The position numbers were made by a program, and so were the translations under genes. 64,000 nt of DNA. Source: Papio anubis. Taxonomy: Eukaryota; Chordata; Mammalia; Primates; Cercopithecidae. This document shows positions 11,430 through 21,897 of this stretch, piece after piece (position 1 is the stretch's first letter; the number at the start of each line of letters is the position of its first letter). The stretch lies in contig NC_044984.1 in the NCBI RefSeq assembly GCF_008728515.1, positions 126,103,349-126,167,348 of the forward strand, written 5' to 3'. The notes below the pieces were generated by a model that made no database searches, was not told the DNA's origin, and saw only the letters and a list, made by a program, of their open reading frames with translations.

Positions 11430-11669
11430 AAAGGTGTTTCCTCCCATTTTATTTCATAATACATTTTCACAGAAACATGATATATTTACAAATATACAGG
11501 TAAGAGACTGCTGGTCAGAAATCTTAAAACTGAAAATGTCATCAAAAATTAATTTACAAAAGCCACCGAGGGTCCACGGAGGCGGCCAGGTGGATGGTGT
11601 GGCCAGCGTCTGCGTGAGCCTGCCCAGAAGCCCACGCAGCCTCCCAGCTCTGCCTCCGCTGGCCCCGTC
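11430..11669 (-). other. SFSWAP: SFSWAP 3' untranslated region
   Basis: About 240 nt from the stop codon to the inferred cleavage site. The exact end is inferred from the poly(A) signal, so the left limit is uncertain by some 10-20 nt. No interspersed repeat is present inside it. Confidence 0.75.
11448..11453 (-). terminator. Poly(A) signal AATAAA of SFSWAP
   Basis: A canonical AATAAA on the transcribed strand 217 nt after the stop codon. A second simple repeat (20-bp GC-rich units) begins about 330 nt further downstream and might influence polymerase pausing. Confidence 0.75.
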
Positions 11670-11735
11670 TCAGGAGGCGCTGGTTTGCAGGTTTTTGGAA
11701 GCTGCAAGCATCGCTCTGACTTTGGCCATGAGATC
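11670..11735 (-). CDS. SFSWAP: SFSWAP exon K: last coding exon with stop
   Basis: Coding part of the terminal exon. It starts after 'cctgcacag' and gives residues 567-587, DLMAKVRAMLAASKNLQTSA followed by S, then TGA at 11672-11670. The segment DLMAKVRAMLAAS is a short hydrophobic/basic helix identical to the human C-terminus as I remember it. Together with exon J it makes a conserved tail outside the RS domain. The reading frame arriving from exon J is intact, so the C-terminus is complete. Confidence 0.96.
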   Translation of the reverse strand, partial: DLMAKVRAMLAASKNLQTSAS

Positions 11736-12056
11736 CTGTGCAGGGCGAGACATAGAGGAGAACCTGTGAAGACCTGGCCAGACAATCCATGCGGTGAAGA
11801 AATTCAACGAGCTGGTGGTCAAGACCAAAGACAGTGCTTCTAGCACAGTGGGGGTGGCGGAGGAGCCTGGCTGTGCATGGTGCGGGCCACACGGCTTTGC
11901 CCTCGGCCTCACCCAGGCCCTGCGGCATTTTGCCTGAGATCCCTGTCCCGTGCCGGTGTCGATGACGGGAGGGACAGGGAATGAAAATTAGCAAAAGAAA
12001 ATCCACGAGGCCCCTTGATGAAAGGCTGGGAGTGGGAGGGGGGCACGCCCACTGAC
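11736..12056 (-). other. SFSWAP: SFSWAP last intron J-K (321 bp)
   Basis: The shortest intron in the window. Its interior contains the 83-bp block (11848-11930) that recurs, in the same orientation, 1.3 kb away in the 3' flank (10468-10550). The acceptor reads 'cgccctgcacag', with a modest pyrimidine tract. Confidence 0.85.
11848..11930. repeat. 83-bp block, intronic copy
   Basis: Partner of 10468-10550, direct orientation, lying inside the 321-bp intron J-K. Confidence 0.85.
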
Positions 12057-12129
12057 CTGAGTGATTTTGCTCTGCACGGAAGAAACGATTGCTGAAGAGA
12101 TCTGGGCTTCTTTTTCCTGAGAGACTCCC
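12057..12129 (-). CDS. SFSWAP: SFSWAP exon J: conserved C-terminal segment
   Basis: The 73-bp exon has acceptor 'ctctctgcatcag|GGGAG' and donor ACTCAG|GTCAGT. It encodes the end of an Arg codon and residues 543-566, [20 protein letters not shown] plus KITQ, ending on a codon boundary. The sequence predicts an amphipathic helix with Ile/Val spacing and looks strongly conserved against the human form I remember. The polypyrimidine tract is almost entirely a (TC)n simple repeat. At 73 nt, skipping shifts the frame into the last exon, so the tail would be replaced rather than cut by nonsense-mediated decay. Confidence 0.94.
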
Positions 12130-12131
12130 CT

Positions 12132-12136
<5 letters not shown>

Positions 12137-12164
<28 letters not shown>

Positions 12165-12165
12165 C
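12137..12165 (-). repeat. (TC)n microsatellite as polypyrimidine tract of exon J
   Basis: A run of about 14 AG dinucleotides on the plus strand, so (CT)n on the transcribed strand, ends 8 bases before the exon J acceptor. It supplies essentially the whole pyrimidine tract. Confidence 0.9.
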
Positions 12166-12276
12166 AGAGCTTACCACCGTGTGAAGACGCTGAGCCAAGG
12201 CCAGCGAACAGCATCTCCACCTCCAAACCCCAGCTCGAGGACTGAGAAGAGCCCACTGCATCTGCTTCCAGTATCC

Positions 12277-12562
12277 TTTTTTTTTTTTTTCCCCCAGACA
12301 AGAGTTTCACTCTGTCGCCCAGGCTGGAGGGCAATGGCACGTTCTCAGCTCACTGCACCTCTGCCTCCAGGATTCAAGTGATTTTCCTGCCTCAGCCTCC
12401 CGAGTAGCTGGGATTGCAGGAGTGCGCCACCACGCCTGGCTAATTTTTGTACTTTTAGTAGAGACAGGGTTTCACCATATTGGCCAGGCTGGTCTCCAGC
12501 TCCTGACCTCAGGTGATCCACCCACCTCGGCCTCCCAAAGTGCTGGGATTATAGGCGTGAGC
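12277..12562 (-). repeat. Alu with truncated end
   Basis: Alu lacking its last ~18 bases, with 'tatcctt' at both ends. Located in intron I-J. Confidence 0.88.
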
Positions 12563-12854
12563 ATATCCTTCAATAAAAACAGGCTTCATAAACATGCTGT
12601 TACACGCATCTGAAATGTGTACAAACTGCAATCTAACTAAAAAAAATTTTCATATAAAATTACCTTAAACACAAAGGAAAAAAGAAACAAAGAAAGGAAA
12701 GATGCAGCAGAACAGTGGAGCCCTCCCAGAACCACGGCCTTGAGTGGGTGCCCTTGGCCTGTGCACGAGGCGTCTGTGTGGGGAGCCAGCACCCCTGCCC
12801 CCCAGCGATGCTCAGCCTCCCGCACTGATGTGCATTTGGCCATTATCACATTTT

Positions 12855-13101
12855 CAGAGACAGGGTCTCTCTCTGTCACCCAGGCTGACGTGCAGTGGCG
12901 CCGTCACGGCTCACTGCAGCCTCCACCTCCTGGGCTCAAGCAATCCTCTCGCCTTAGCCTCCTGAGTAGCTGGGATTACAGATGCATGCCACCTATTTTT
13001 AGTAGAGACAAGGTCCTGCCATGTTGTCCAGACTGGTCTCAAATTCCCACCCTGGCCTCCCAAAGTGCTGGGATCCCAGGTGTGAGCCACGGTGCCCGGC
13101 C
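12855..13101 (-). repeat. Alu with internal deletion
   Basis: The middle is shortened ('gccacctatttttagtagag'); both ends are recognisable. Confidence 0.87.
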
Positions 13102-13780
13102 CGATTGACATTTTAGCTCTAAAGTTGCCACCTCTTAGAGATTCGGATCCATCTCAAATGAGCTGAGGCCTCTGCCACCTGAATGGAACAGTCGCACGTC
13201 CCATGATTCACATTTACGGAAGCAATCAGTTTAAAGGGAGCGGCTGTTCCCAGATGCCGCCCTCTGGTCCCTCCAGGGTGTGGGTGCCTGGGCAGTGGAG
13301 GGTGTCTGACTTGAAGTCATTATCACCTAGCCCAGGACTGGGACGCCACATCTGTGCTGCTGCCCAGGTGTGATGCCCGGCAACAGGTTGGCGTCATCTG
13401 GCCCCAGCCGTTGCAGCCTGGGGAGCTGCTCCAGCCATGGCAGCCTGGGGAGCTGCTGACAGTTCCAGGTCTACTGGTATACTGCAGAGCCCAGTATGCC
13501 TGGTGAGCATCAGGCACGTGTGTGACACCCGGGCTGCTTGAAGTGGACTGCTCCACTCCTGGGCTCTGCAGGAGGGTCTCCCCAGTACAGGACCTACTCC
13601 TCTGAGCGCTCATGGATTGTGAGAAGCCTCGTCTGGGGGACTTCCTTGCTACAGGGGGTGTGGTTTGGCTTCGTGGCTGGTGCCCCCCAGGACACAGGCA
13701 GGGACTCAGGGAGGGAGGGAGAGTCCTGCCGGCCACCCCTTGCCCTTCCCCAAAGAGAGCCGCTGGAGGACAGGGGTTAC

Positions 13781-13954
13781 CTGGAGCGTTCCTGGCTGGA
13801 GCCCCGACTCTCCACAGGGGAGACGCTGGCCGAGTGGGCCGAGGGGGCTGCGGGCCGGGGAGCTGCCTGCTTGCTGGGTGACACCGACTGAGACCTGGCC
13901 TTGGACTTGGTCCGTGACCGGGACCGCCTCTTCTTCTTCTTCTCGTGGGGACTT
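13781..13954 (-). CDS. SFSWAP: SFSWAP exon I: RS domain, C-terminal part
   Basis: The 174-bp exon has acceptor 'cctttcag|AAGTCC' and donor CTCCAG|GTAACC. It encodes residues 484-541 and two bases of an Arg codon. RSPHEKKKKRRSRSRTKSKA is a basic RS block; SQSVSPSKQAAPRPAAPSAH and SASVSPVESRGSSQERS are Ser/Pro/Ala-rich. The AAG/GAG run after the acceptor is a strong enhancer-like element. The length is a multiple of three with identical border phases, as for exon H. The Ala/His stretch appears shorter than the form I remember from human (one 'AHS' unit), which could be a small repeat-length difference. Confidence 0.95.
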
Positions 13955-14423
13955 CTGAAAGGCAAGTGTTTCTGTGAGAGATGTACCTTTGGTTTAAAGG
14001 CAGAGCACAAAGGGAGAAGCTCGGACCTGAGCCAGTTTTTGGGTAAGAGTTCGTCAAGGCACAATTCAGGGATGGAACCATTCCAAACACATGAATTTTT
14101 CTTAAAGCAACTTATTTCACTGAACTGATAACTGACAACGCGGCAAATCGATCCATGGGTTTAACAAAAGCCACCCAGCACACTGAAGACAGTATGGTCT
14201 CCCTGGAAGAAGCTTCGTCCCAGTTTAGGACCTCAAATAAAATACTTGTGGTATTTAAGATGCAACCAGCATTTTATTCACATGCAAAATACGTAAGATA
14301 AGCAACCATAGGCAGTTCACAGCGCTTTGCCGCTACATTTCATCAAAAAAAATTTCTAAAATGATACAGGAAATTATTAAAGTATCAACACATCGAAGTT
14401 TAGCGTTCCTTTTTTTAAAAAAG

Positions 14424-14625
14424 CAGACAGGGTTTCGCGCTGCTATCCAGGCTGGAGAGAGTGGTGCCACCACAGCTCACTGCAGCCTTCACCTCCTGAC
14501 CTCAAGCAACCTCCTGCCTCAGCCTCTCAGACAGTTGAGGCTAGGGGCGCAGCTTCTGGTGCTGCTGCTTCCTTTTTCTGAAGAGATGGGGTCTCACTCT
14601 GTTGTCCAGGCCGGAGCGGTGCTTC
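14424..14625 (-). repeat. Old Alu fragment
   Basis: Diverged left arm followed by the beginning of a second arm ('agagatggggtctcactctg'). Confidence 0.75.
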
Positions 14626-15116
14626 TTTCTGACCTGCCAGTTGCCCGCCGCTTGGTGATGCTGCTTAGCCTCTGGGCAGTGGAGCCTGCTCTGTGGGCAG
14701 CAGCTCAGCTCTGACTGCTGTCGTTCCCTGTCCTCTTGCCTCCCAGAGTCCACATCACCAAACTGACAATCCCGTACCAGAAATGCTTGCCAGACATTCC
14801 GGCCTGCACCTGCCCTTAGACCATCCTTCTCTCCTGCCTGTAGAGGCCGACCCTTTGGCTTCCGCCTGGTCTAGCTCCTTTCCACACCTGAGCCACGTGG
14901 CCCTCTTGGCCACTCCTCTACAAACACTTAAGAGAGTGAACACGAACTTGGTAAAGGCAGACAGGCCTGAGCCCTTCCCATGAGGCCCTCCAAGCCCTGA
15001 GGTGCCCTACCTGGCATCTTTCAGAATTCATCTGTAACAGACGCTGCAGCCTGCGCTTCTGGCCCTGAGTACAGAGTTTCTTGGAGAGTCTTTGCATGGG
15101 TCATTTGCATCACTGA

Positions 15117-15360
15117 TTTCCTTCCTTCCTTCCTTCCCTCCCTCCCCATCCTTCCCCTCCCTCCTTCCTTCCTTCCCCTCCTCCCTCCCTCCTGTCCTGC
15201 TTGCTGGGGCCTGGACAGGATTTCCTTCCTTCCTTCCTTTCCTCCTCTATCCTTCCCCCACCTCCCTCCTTCCCTCCCTCCTGTCCTGCTTGCTGGGGCC
15301 TGGACGGGATTTCCTTCCTTCCTTCCCTCCCTCCCTCCTGTCCTGCTTGCTGGGGCCTGG
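15117..15360. repeat. Pyrimidine tract (CCTT)n with embedded 40-bp repeat
   Basis: Long plus-strand C/T stretches are punctuated three times by CCTGTCCTGCTTGCTGGGGC followed by CTGGACRGG. Confidence 0.9.
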
Positions 15361-16747
15361 ACAGGACAGATCCTAGGAGTAGGGCTGCGGGGTCCGCTGC
15401 TGCAGAAGCTGCCAGAGGCCTCCTGGCTCAGCCTCACCCTCGCTATCCAGGTGGACCCAAACTGCTCAATCTGCCAACCTGAAGGGGGAACCGTGGTTCT
15501 CTGCTGGTGTCTGACTCTCCTGGGATTGCTATCTGCACAGCTTGCAAGCGTCTGGCCTCCCTAAGGATTCTGTGTGCCACGAAGCCCCTTCCCAGCCTGG
15601 CCTCTTGTCTTCCAGGGAGACCCCCAGGGCCTGTGCACAGGCCCAGTTACCCCAAGCCCTGCCCCTCATCAGGGTCTCCCGACTTCATGCATTTCTTTTA
15701 TGCCAACCCCCAAGATCTGGAACATTCTTGCTTAATGGCTGGGGCTGTGCTCACAGTCTGGGGTGCAGACCCCCATCAAGGGGCCATACCCTCTACCCAT
15801 CTCTCGGACCCCACTAGTGCATGGCCCTGCAGAGCTCAGACAGAGCTGTGGGAGGAGGGGCCACAGCATGCCCTGGTAGGGACAGCCCCGATATGCAGAG
15901 GGGGACTGAGTGTTTCTGTCCGGGCTCCCTTGTGTGGTCCTGGGCATGAGCAGACTGTGTTGGTGCCAATGAAGTGACCTAAAGCAGCAGCGCCAGGCCT
16001 GGGGCACTCCCACCCAGCTCCATTCAAACAAGGCAGGACCTGCCAGAGGCGGTGCTGGCTGGCAGCTTAAATCCAGTTGCTGGAGGGGCTGTCCCTGGTG
16101 AGCTGGGCCCGGACAGATGACCTGGCATCTTCTGGAAGCCTGCCTGACGTGCCCAGTGAGGATAAAATGTTGTAAATGGAGATGTTGCTCTTACTGTTCA
16201 ATACGCCCATGTGGGATCTGTACACAAGAGTCATTTTTCTAAATTGCAAAATGTTTTGTGAAATTTTTGTCTATGAATACATGCCAGGATTTCAAAGGAA
16301 GCAGCAAATAAATAAAATATATACCAGCATGTGACATGTGTCCGAAATGACTTACTCTCGAAATCCAGCTGAGTTTATGTGGCTGCATAATGAACAAAAG
16401 GCAGGTTACTAATCCTTAACTGTAAACTGGCTCAATTCTGCTACAATCTGATCTAAGCCCTTGCTGAAGGAATGAAGTAACTCATTCATTTTTTTAAAGC
16501 ACTGAGGTGCCATTGGGTGAAACGATGTCCTCGGTGCTGGCAAGTGCGCACACCCTGACACCTGGGCCCTATCCACGCAGGGGTGTCTCTTCCTTCCAGA
16601 AAGTTCCTCAGTGCCACTTCATCTATACCTTCTCCACCCTGAGCGCTCCCCACTGCTCTGATTTCTAGGGCACAGCTTAAAGCTCTATGGAAATGAACCC
16701 CACACTATGCCTGTATTTGTTTGCTGGTTTGGCTTCTTGGTTTTCTG

Positions 16748-17030
16748 TTGTTTCTCAGACAGTTTCCCTGTTGCTCAAGCTGGAGTGCAGGGGCACAATC
16801 CCTGCTCACTGTAGCCTTGACCTCCCAGGCTCCAGTGATCCTCTTGCCTCAGCCTCCCAAGTAGCTGCGACGACAGGCAGACGCCACCACAAACGTTTTT
16901 TTTTTTTTTAAGTAGAGATGGGGGTCTCTACTTAAAAAAAAAAAAGCCTGGAAATCCTGGGCTCAAGCAATCCTCCTGCCTTGGCCTCTCAAAGTGCTGG
17001 GATTACAGGTGTGAACCACCACACCTGCCC
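16748..17030 (-). repeat. Old Alu containing an inverted duplication
   Basis: Diverged Alu. Its middle A-rich region carries the hairpin at 16896-16945. Confidence 0.85.
16898..16945. repeat. Perfect 21-bp inverted repeat, 6-nt loop
   Basis: T12-AAGTAGAGA is followed by TGGGGG and then TCTCTACTT-A12. Confidence 0.93.
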
Positions 17031-17044
17031 TGTGTCTGGCTTCT

Positions 17045-17330
17045 TTTGCTTAGCAAAGCATGTCTGAGAGTCCTCCATGAAGCAGGGTGACCCTCAATGT
17101 GTTTCTTTCACCTATGAATAGTATTACATGACAGGACGCTACCATCGTCTGTTGATTAAGTCTCCTGTTAATAGAGATTTGGTTGTTTCCAGTTTTCGGC
17201 AATTATCAATCAAAGTGTTTTTGGTCCAATGTTGACCTACAGAGGAGGTCACAGCGAGGAACAGGACAGCTGGGTGAGGGAGTAGGTATATACTTAACTT
17301 TACAAGAAACTGCAAATATTTCCCCACCCA
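17045..17330 (-). mobile_element. Ancient L1 3'-end fragment
   Basis: 'gttgattaagtctcc...ttggttgtttccagtttt' resembles the antisense end of L1 ORF2. Confidence 0.6.
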
Positions 17331-17469
17331 GTGTCTGAGAGTGCAGCTGCTGGGCCTGTGCCCACTCTCCCCAGAGCCCGTCCCGGTTTTCTGGGACGGG
17401 CGATTCCCGTCCAGTCCTGTCTCACTGGCTTCATCAGCACGGCCCTGACTGCTGACTCATGCCGTTCCA

Positions 17470-17720
17470 CATCTTTCCATGTGCTTACTATTTCAGTAGA
17501 TCCTTTTGTGAAGTCGGCTGGCGTCATCTGCCCCCTTCTTAATTGGGTCCTTTGTCTCTTTGGTACTGACACAGGCTTTTGTCAAGAGATACACGCCGCA
17601 AAACCTGCGGCCTGCCTATTCATCTTCTTAACTGTGCCTTTTGAGAGAAGTTTTTACACTTCAAGAAGTCTAATTGATTTTTTCCTCTTATCAAGAGGGT
17701 TTTCCACATCTTAAGGAATC
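17470..17720 (-). mobile_element. Ancient L1 fragment
   Basis: Diverged antisense L1-like sequence ('aattgggtcctttgtctc', 'ttttacacttcaagaagtc'). Probably the same element as its neighbours. Confidence 0.5.
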
Positions 17721-17873
17721 TCTGCCACCCTCAAATTCATGAACATACTCTGTGTTTTCTTCAAAAAGCGTAACAGTCTGATCCGACCTGAATTAAATTT
17801 TGCAGATGGTGTGCGCCACACCTTTCCCGTTCCGGTGTCCGGCTGTCCATGCAAGTTTTGTTGGAAAGACTTT

Positions 17874-18163
17874 CCCGGCTGGGCGCTGGGGCTCACGCCT
17901 GCAGCCACAGTATTCTGGGAGGCCACAGCAGGAGGACTGCTTGAGCCTAGGGGTTCAACATCAGCCTGGGCAACATAGCGAGACCCCATCTCTAAAATAA
18001 TAAAAAAAAAATTAGCCAGGCATGGTGGCGTGTGCCTGTGGCCCCAGCAGAGGCAGAAGGATTCCTTGAGCCCAGGAGGCTGCAGTCAGCCGAGCTGAGC
18101 CGAGATCCCACCACTGCTGCACTCCAGCTTGGGCAACCGAGTGAGACCCTGTCTCTTTAAAAA
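17874..18163 (+). repeat. Old Alu (AluJ-like)
   Basis: Diverged full-length Alu inserted within the L1 remains. Confidence 0.87.
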
Positions 18164-18219
18164 AAACCCAAAACACTTTCCTTTCTTTTTTCCATCACTG
18201 AATCACTGTGGCTGTGGCC

Positions 18220-18560
18220 CCAGCCCCCTGCCCTTTGGGTGATGAATTTTTTCTGCACTTTCTATTCCATCCCACTGTTCTGCTGTATCCTCATGCTGAG
18301 GCCACACTGCCTTGGTCACTGCAGCTTTCTGGTAAGTCTTGAAATCTTGCTCTTTGTCAAGGAGGCTGTTTCGGCTCTCCCAGGTCATCTGCATTTCCAC
18401 ACACGCTTCAGAGTTTGTGCCAATTTCTAGACAAGCCATGGGAGCTCTGAGTGGGACTGCACTGCATCTCTGCACCAACTTGTGGAGAACAGGCATCTCA
18501 GTAATACTTAGTTGGCTAATAGTTTATGAAGTATTTTTGCATCTATGTTCTTGAGAGTCC
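18220..18560 (-). mobile_element. Ancient L1 ORF2 fragment
   Basis: 'ctggtaagtcttgaaatc', 'gccaatttctagacaagcc' and 'gcatctatgttcttgag' are antisense L1 ORF2 landmarks. The following minisatellite interrupts the element. Confidence 0.65.
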
Positions 18561-18579
18561 TGGTCTGGAAACATATACG

Positions 18580-18975
18580 TGTGTGTGTACACACAGCACT
18601 GGTCTGTGAACACACACACACACGCACACACAGCACTGGTCTGCGAACACACACGTGCACACAGCACTGGTCTGTGGACATGCATGCATGCGCACCAGTA
18701 CTGATCTGTGAACACACACGTGCACACACACAGTACGGATCTGTGAACACACGTGCACATACAGCACTGGTATGTGAACACACACATGCACACACAGCAC
18801 TGGTCTATGAACACACATGTGCACACACACAGTACAATCTGTGAATACACGTGCACACACAGAGCACTGGTCTGTAAACACACATGCATGCGCACCAGTA
18901 CTGATGTGTGAATACACACGTGCACACACAGCACTGTTCTGTGAACACAGATGTGCGCAGACAGTACTGGTCGTG
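18580..18975. repeat. CA/TG-rich minisatellite, ~30-bp unit
   Basis: About 12 degenerate copies of CACTGGTCTGTGAACACACA plus a CGTGCACACACAG-like tail. Units vary by CA-dinucleotide number. Confidence 0.9.
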
Positions 18976-19111
18976 AACAGAAACGGGTGCACGTGCACAC
19001 CTTTCCCCAAACACAGAATCTTTATCTGTCTTAGGTATGAGAGATGATGGACTCAAGAGATGAGATGGGAAGTGTTCCCTCATCTATTTTTTTAAATAGA
19101 GTACCCCTTTT

Positions 19112-19402
19112 TCCTTTTTTTTCGTTTTCTGGGACGGAGTCTTGCACTGTCACCTGGGCTGGAGCGCAATCTCGGCTCACTGCAACCTCCACCTCCCAAG
19201 TTCAAGTGATTCTCCTGCCTCAGCCTCCTGAGTAGCTAGGATTACAGACGCACGCTACCACACCCAGCTAATTTTTTGTACTTTTAGTAGAGATGAAGTT
19301 TCACTATGTTGGCCAGACTGGTCTCAAACTCCTGACTTTGTGATCCGCCTGCCTCAGCCTCCCGAAGTGCTGGGATTACAGGCATAAAACACCACGCCCG
19401 GC
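19112..19402 (-). repeat. Alu element
   Basis: Full-length Alu ending 'ccacgcccggccc'. Confidence 0.9.
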
Positions 19403-19468
19403 CCCTCCTTTCTTGAATGTTAGAATTCACTGGTGAAGCCATCTGGGCCTGGAGTTTGGTGGAAAAGG

Positions 19469-19749
19469 TTTTTTTTTTTTTTTTTTTTTGAGGTAAGAGT
19501 CTCACTTTGTCATCCAGGCTGGAGTGCAGTGGCACCATATTGGCTCACTGCAGCCTCCGCCTCCCAGGTTCAAGCAATTCTCCTGCCTCAGCCTCCCAAG
19601 TAGCTGGGATTACAGGTATGTGCCACCACACCTGGCTAATTTTTATATTTTTAGTAGAGACGGGGTTTTGCCATGTTGGCCAGGCTGGTCAAAGTGCACT
19701 CGGCCTCCCAAAGTGCTGGGATTATAGGTGTGAGCCACTGCGCCAGGCC
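19469..19749 (-). repeat. Alu element with small internal deletion
   Basis: Loses about 20 bases after 'ccaggctggtc'; otherwise complete. Confidence 0.9.
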
Positions 19750-19912
19750 AGGTCTTGCTCTGTAATCCACTCTACAATCACTGCCTTTTAACTAGTCTTT
19801 AGTCTTCTTACATTTAATGTAATTATTTTACAATGGTTTTAAGCCTACAATCTTGTTTTTTATTTGTCCCATTTGTTCTTTCCCCCACCTGCCCTTTTCT
19901 GCTGTTTCATGA

Positions 19913-20200
19913 ATTTTTTTTTTTTTTTTTTGAGACGGAGTCTCGCTCTGTCGCCCAAGCTGGAGTGCAGTGGCGCGATCCTGGCTCACTGCAAGCTCCG
20001 CCTCCTGGGTTCACGCCATTCTCCTGCCTCAGCCTCCCGAGTAGCTGGAACTACAGGCGCCCGCCACTGCGCCCGGCTTATTTTTTGTATTTTTAGTAGA
20101 GACGGGGTTTCACCGTGGTCTCGATCTCCTGACCTTGTGATCCGCCCGCCTCGGCCTCCCAAAGTGCTGGGATTACAGGCGTGAGCCACCGCGCCCGGCT
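19913..20200 (-). repeat. Young Alu, AluYd-like 12-bp deletion
   Basis: Low divergence. It is flanked by 'gtttcatgaattt' copies. In sense orientation it lacks 12 bases between 'gagacca' and 'cggtgaa', the feature I associate with AluYd. Confidence 0.85.
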
Positions 20201-20559
20201 GTTTCATGAATTTAAGAAAGCATCTAGAATCCTACTTTATATCTTCTATTGGCTTTTTAGCTATATTTTTGTTTTTAGTGGTTGCTCTAGGGAATTAAGT
20301 TATGCATCCTTCAGTTAGCAAAGTCTACCTTGAATTAACATTTCATGGATAAAGAAAGATCTTTACTGCAGCAGTAAACTCCCATTCACTCACTCAACAA
20401 ATAGCTGTCCATGTGCCTTGTGCAGTGTTAAGTACTAGAAACTCAATGGGGAAAACCTGTAACTAATCATTCATTGTATTTGCTACAATAAGATAACTGG
20501 GACATCTTGTTGAAGTGTGCTACTGTAAGATTTGGTCAATATTCTTGTGGAAAGCCCTG

Positions 20560-20641
20560 GGTGTGAACTCCTAGGCTCAAGCGATCCACTCAGCCCTCCA
20601 AGTAGCTGCGGCTGTAGGTGCCCGCCATTGTGCCTGGCTGA
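20560..20641 (-). repeat. Alu scrap
   Basis: About 80 bp of Alu left-arm sequence. Confidence 0.65.
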
Positions 20642-21630
20642 AAAACACTTCTATGACGTACTCAAAGTAACTTTCATGAATGTTGTTTTATATATATCCA
20701 CATAGTACCAAATTTTACTCCTAAAAATTCCTCAATACGTCCACATCTGGTTTTCCAAATATTCACTAAAAGGAACCAGAGGTCCTTGAAGAAATGGCAG
20801 ATTCCAGGGCTGGAACAGGGAAAATGCCCAGTAAACCTGGAATATCCTGTACCAAAAGCAAGAACACAAAGAACTATGGGAGGTGTCAAAAGAACAGAAC
20901 TGACTTGAAAGGGTTGCCACTGGCCAAATTGGAGACAATGTCACCATCTAATAGAATAATAATAGCAATGGGATTATCACACAACAAATCAAAAATCAAA
21001 ACCAAAAATGCTCCTGAGTCCATGGTGAGATTTAAACAAAAGGGCAGGGTCTTCAGCTAATAAACACAGAAGGAAGAAGAGAGGGAGAAAGTCACTATTT
21101 GGCAGTCAGCAGTGTAAGAGCTGATTCAGGCAGGGGCCACCCTGCCTGACGTGTGCTGAGACAAATGAGGAGAGAGCTGCTGGGAGCAGCAGAGCCGTGC
21201 TGCTTCACAGTGTCACCTCCTGGATTCCTCGCTGGTGGGGAGACGAAGGGGCAGATGCAGCCTTAATCAAGTGATCAAACTCAGCATCATGAATGATGGG
21301 ACGAGTGGACACTCCTGTGTCTCCTGATCGGTGATGCAATGGGAAGCTACGCAACGTCGCCTACGCAGCCAAAACATTCGCCCTGAACCCAGCCACAGGG
21401 CACAGCAAGACGAAGCCCGATTGTGGGACCATCTATAGTAGAGCTGGCCTGGAATTTTCAGGAATGTGAAGGTCATGAAATACACACACGAACAAAGGAC
21501 GGAGGGATGGGAGTGGATGGGATGGGTGCGATGGGAAGGGGTGAGAGAGAGAAAGCAAATGTGGCAAAATGTCAGCTCTTGTGGAACTGAGCTACAGATT
21601 TTATGCATATGGGTGTTTATTGTACAACTG

Positions 21631-21797
21631 TTTTTGAAAGAGAGGGTTTCACTCTGTTGGCCAGGTAGGGGGTGCAGTGGCTATTCACAGGCACGATCAC
21701 AGTGCATACTACAGCCTCCAACTCCTGAGCTCAAGTGATCCTCCTATCTTGGCCTTGAAGTGCTGGGATTATAGGTGTGAGCTACTGAGCCTGGCCC
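21631..21797 (-). repeat. Partial old Alu
   Basis: One diverged arm joined to the Alu 5' end. Confidence 0.8.
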
Positions 21798-21897
21798 CAT
21801 TGTACTATTTTAAACACTTTCCTGTAAGTTAAAAACATTTTCAAAGAAGTCAGTGAAAGAATCAGGCTATAATCAGTTTACAGAAATGACCCATCAG

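Larger units (their letters stand above)
12130..13780 (-). other. SFSWAP: SFSWAP intron I-J (1651 bp)
   Basis: Contains two minus-strand Alus (12277-12562 and 12855-13101). It ends, on the transcribed strand, in the (TC)n microsatellite that forms the acceptor's polypyrimidine tract. Confidence 0.85.

Noticed and set aside
1..11430. Expected neighbouring gene (MMP17 in the human order) in the 3' flank
   Set aside because: No metalloprotease motif or exon was seen. It presumably lies beyond the left edge.
11554..12261. 235-codon minus-strand frame across the SFSWAP 3' end
   Set aside because: It reads through intron J-K and the (TC)n repeat out of frame with exons J and K.
13323..14090. 255-codon minus-strand frame overlapping exon I
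   Set aside because: It is in a different frame from the SFSWAP RS sequence; only the frame with RSPHEKKKKRRSRS fits the splice phases.
18524..19083. Cys/Val-rich repeated open frames resembling a metal-binding protein
   Set aside because: Translation of a CA/TG minisatellite; neighbouring frames give similar repeats.
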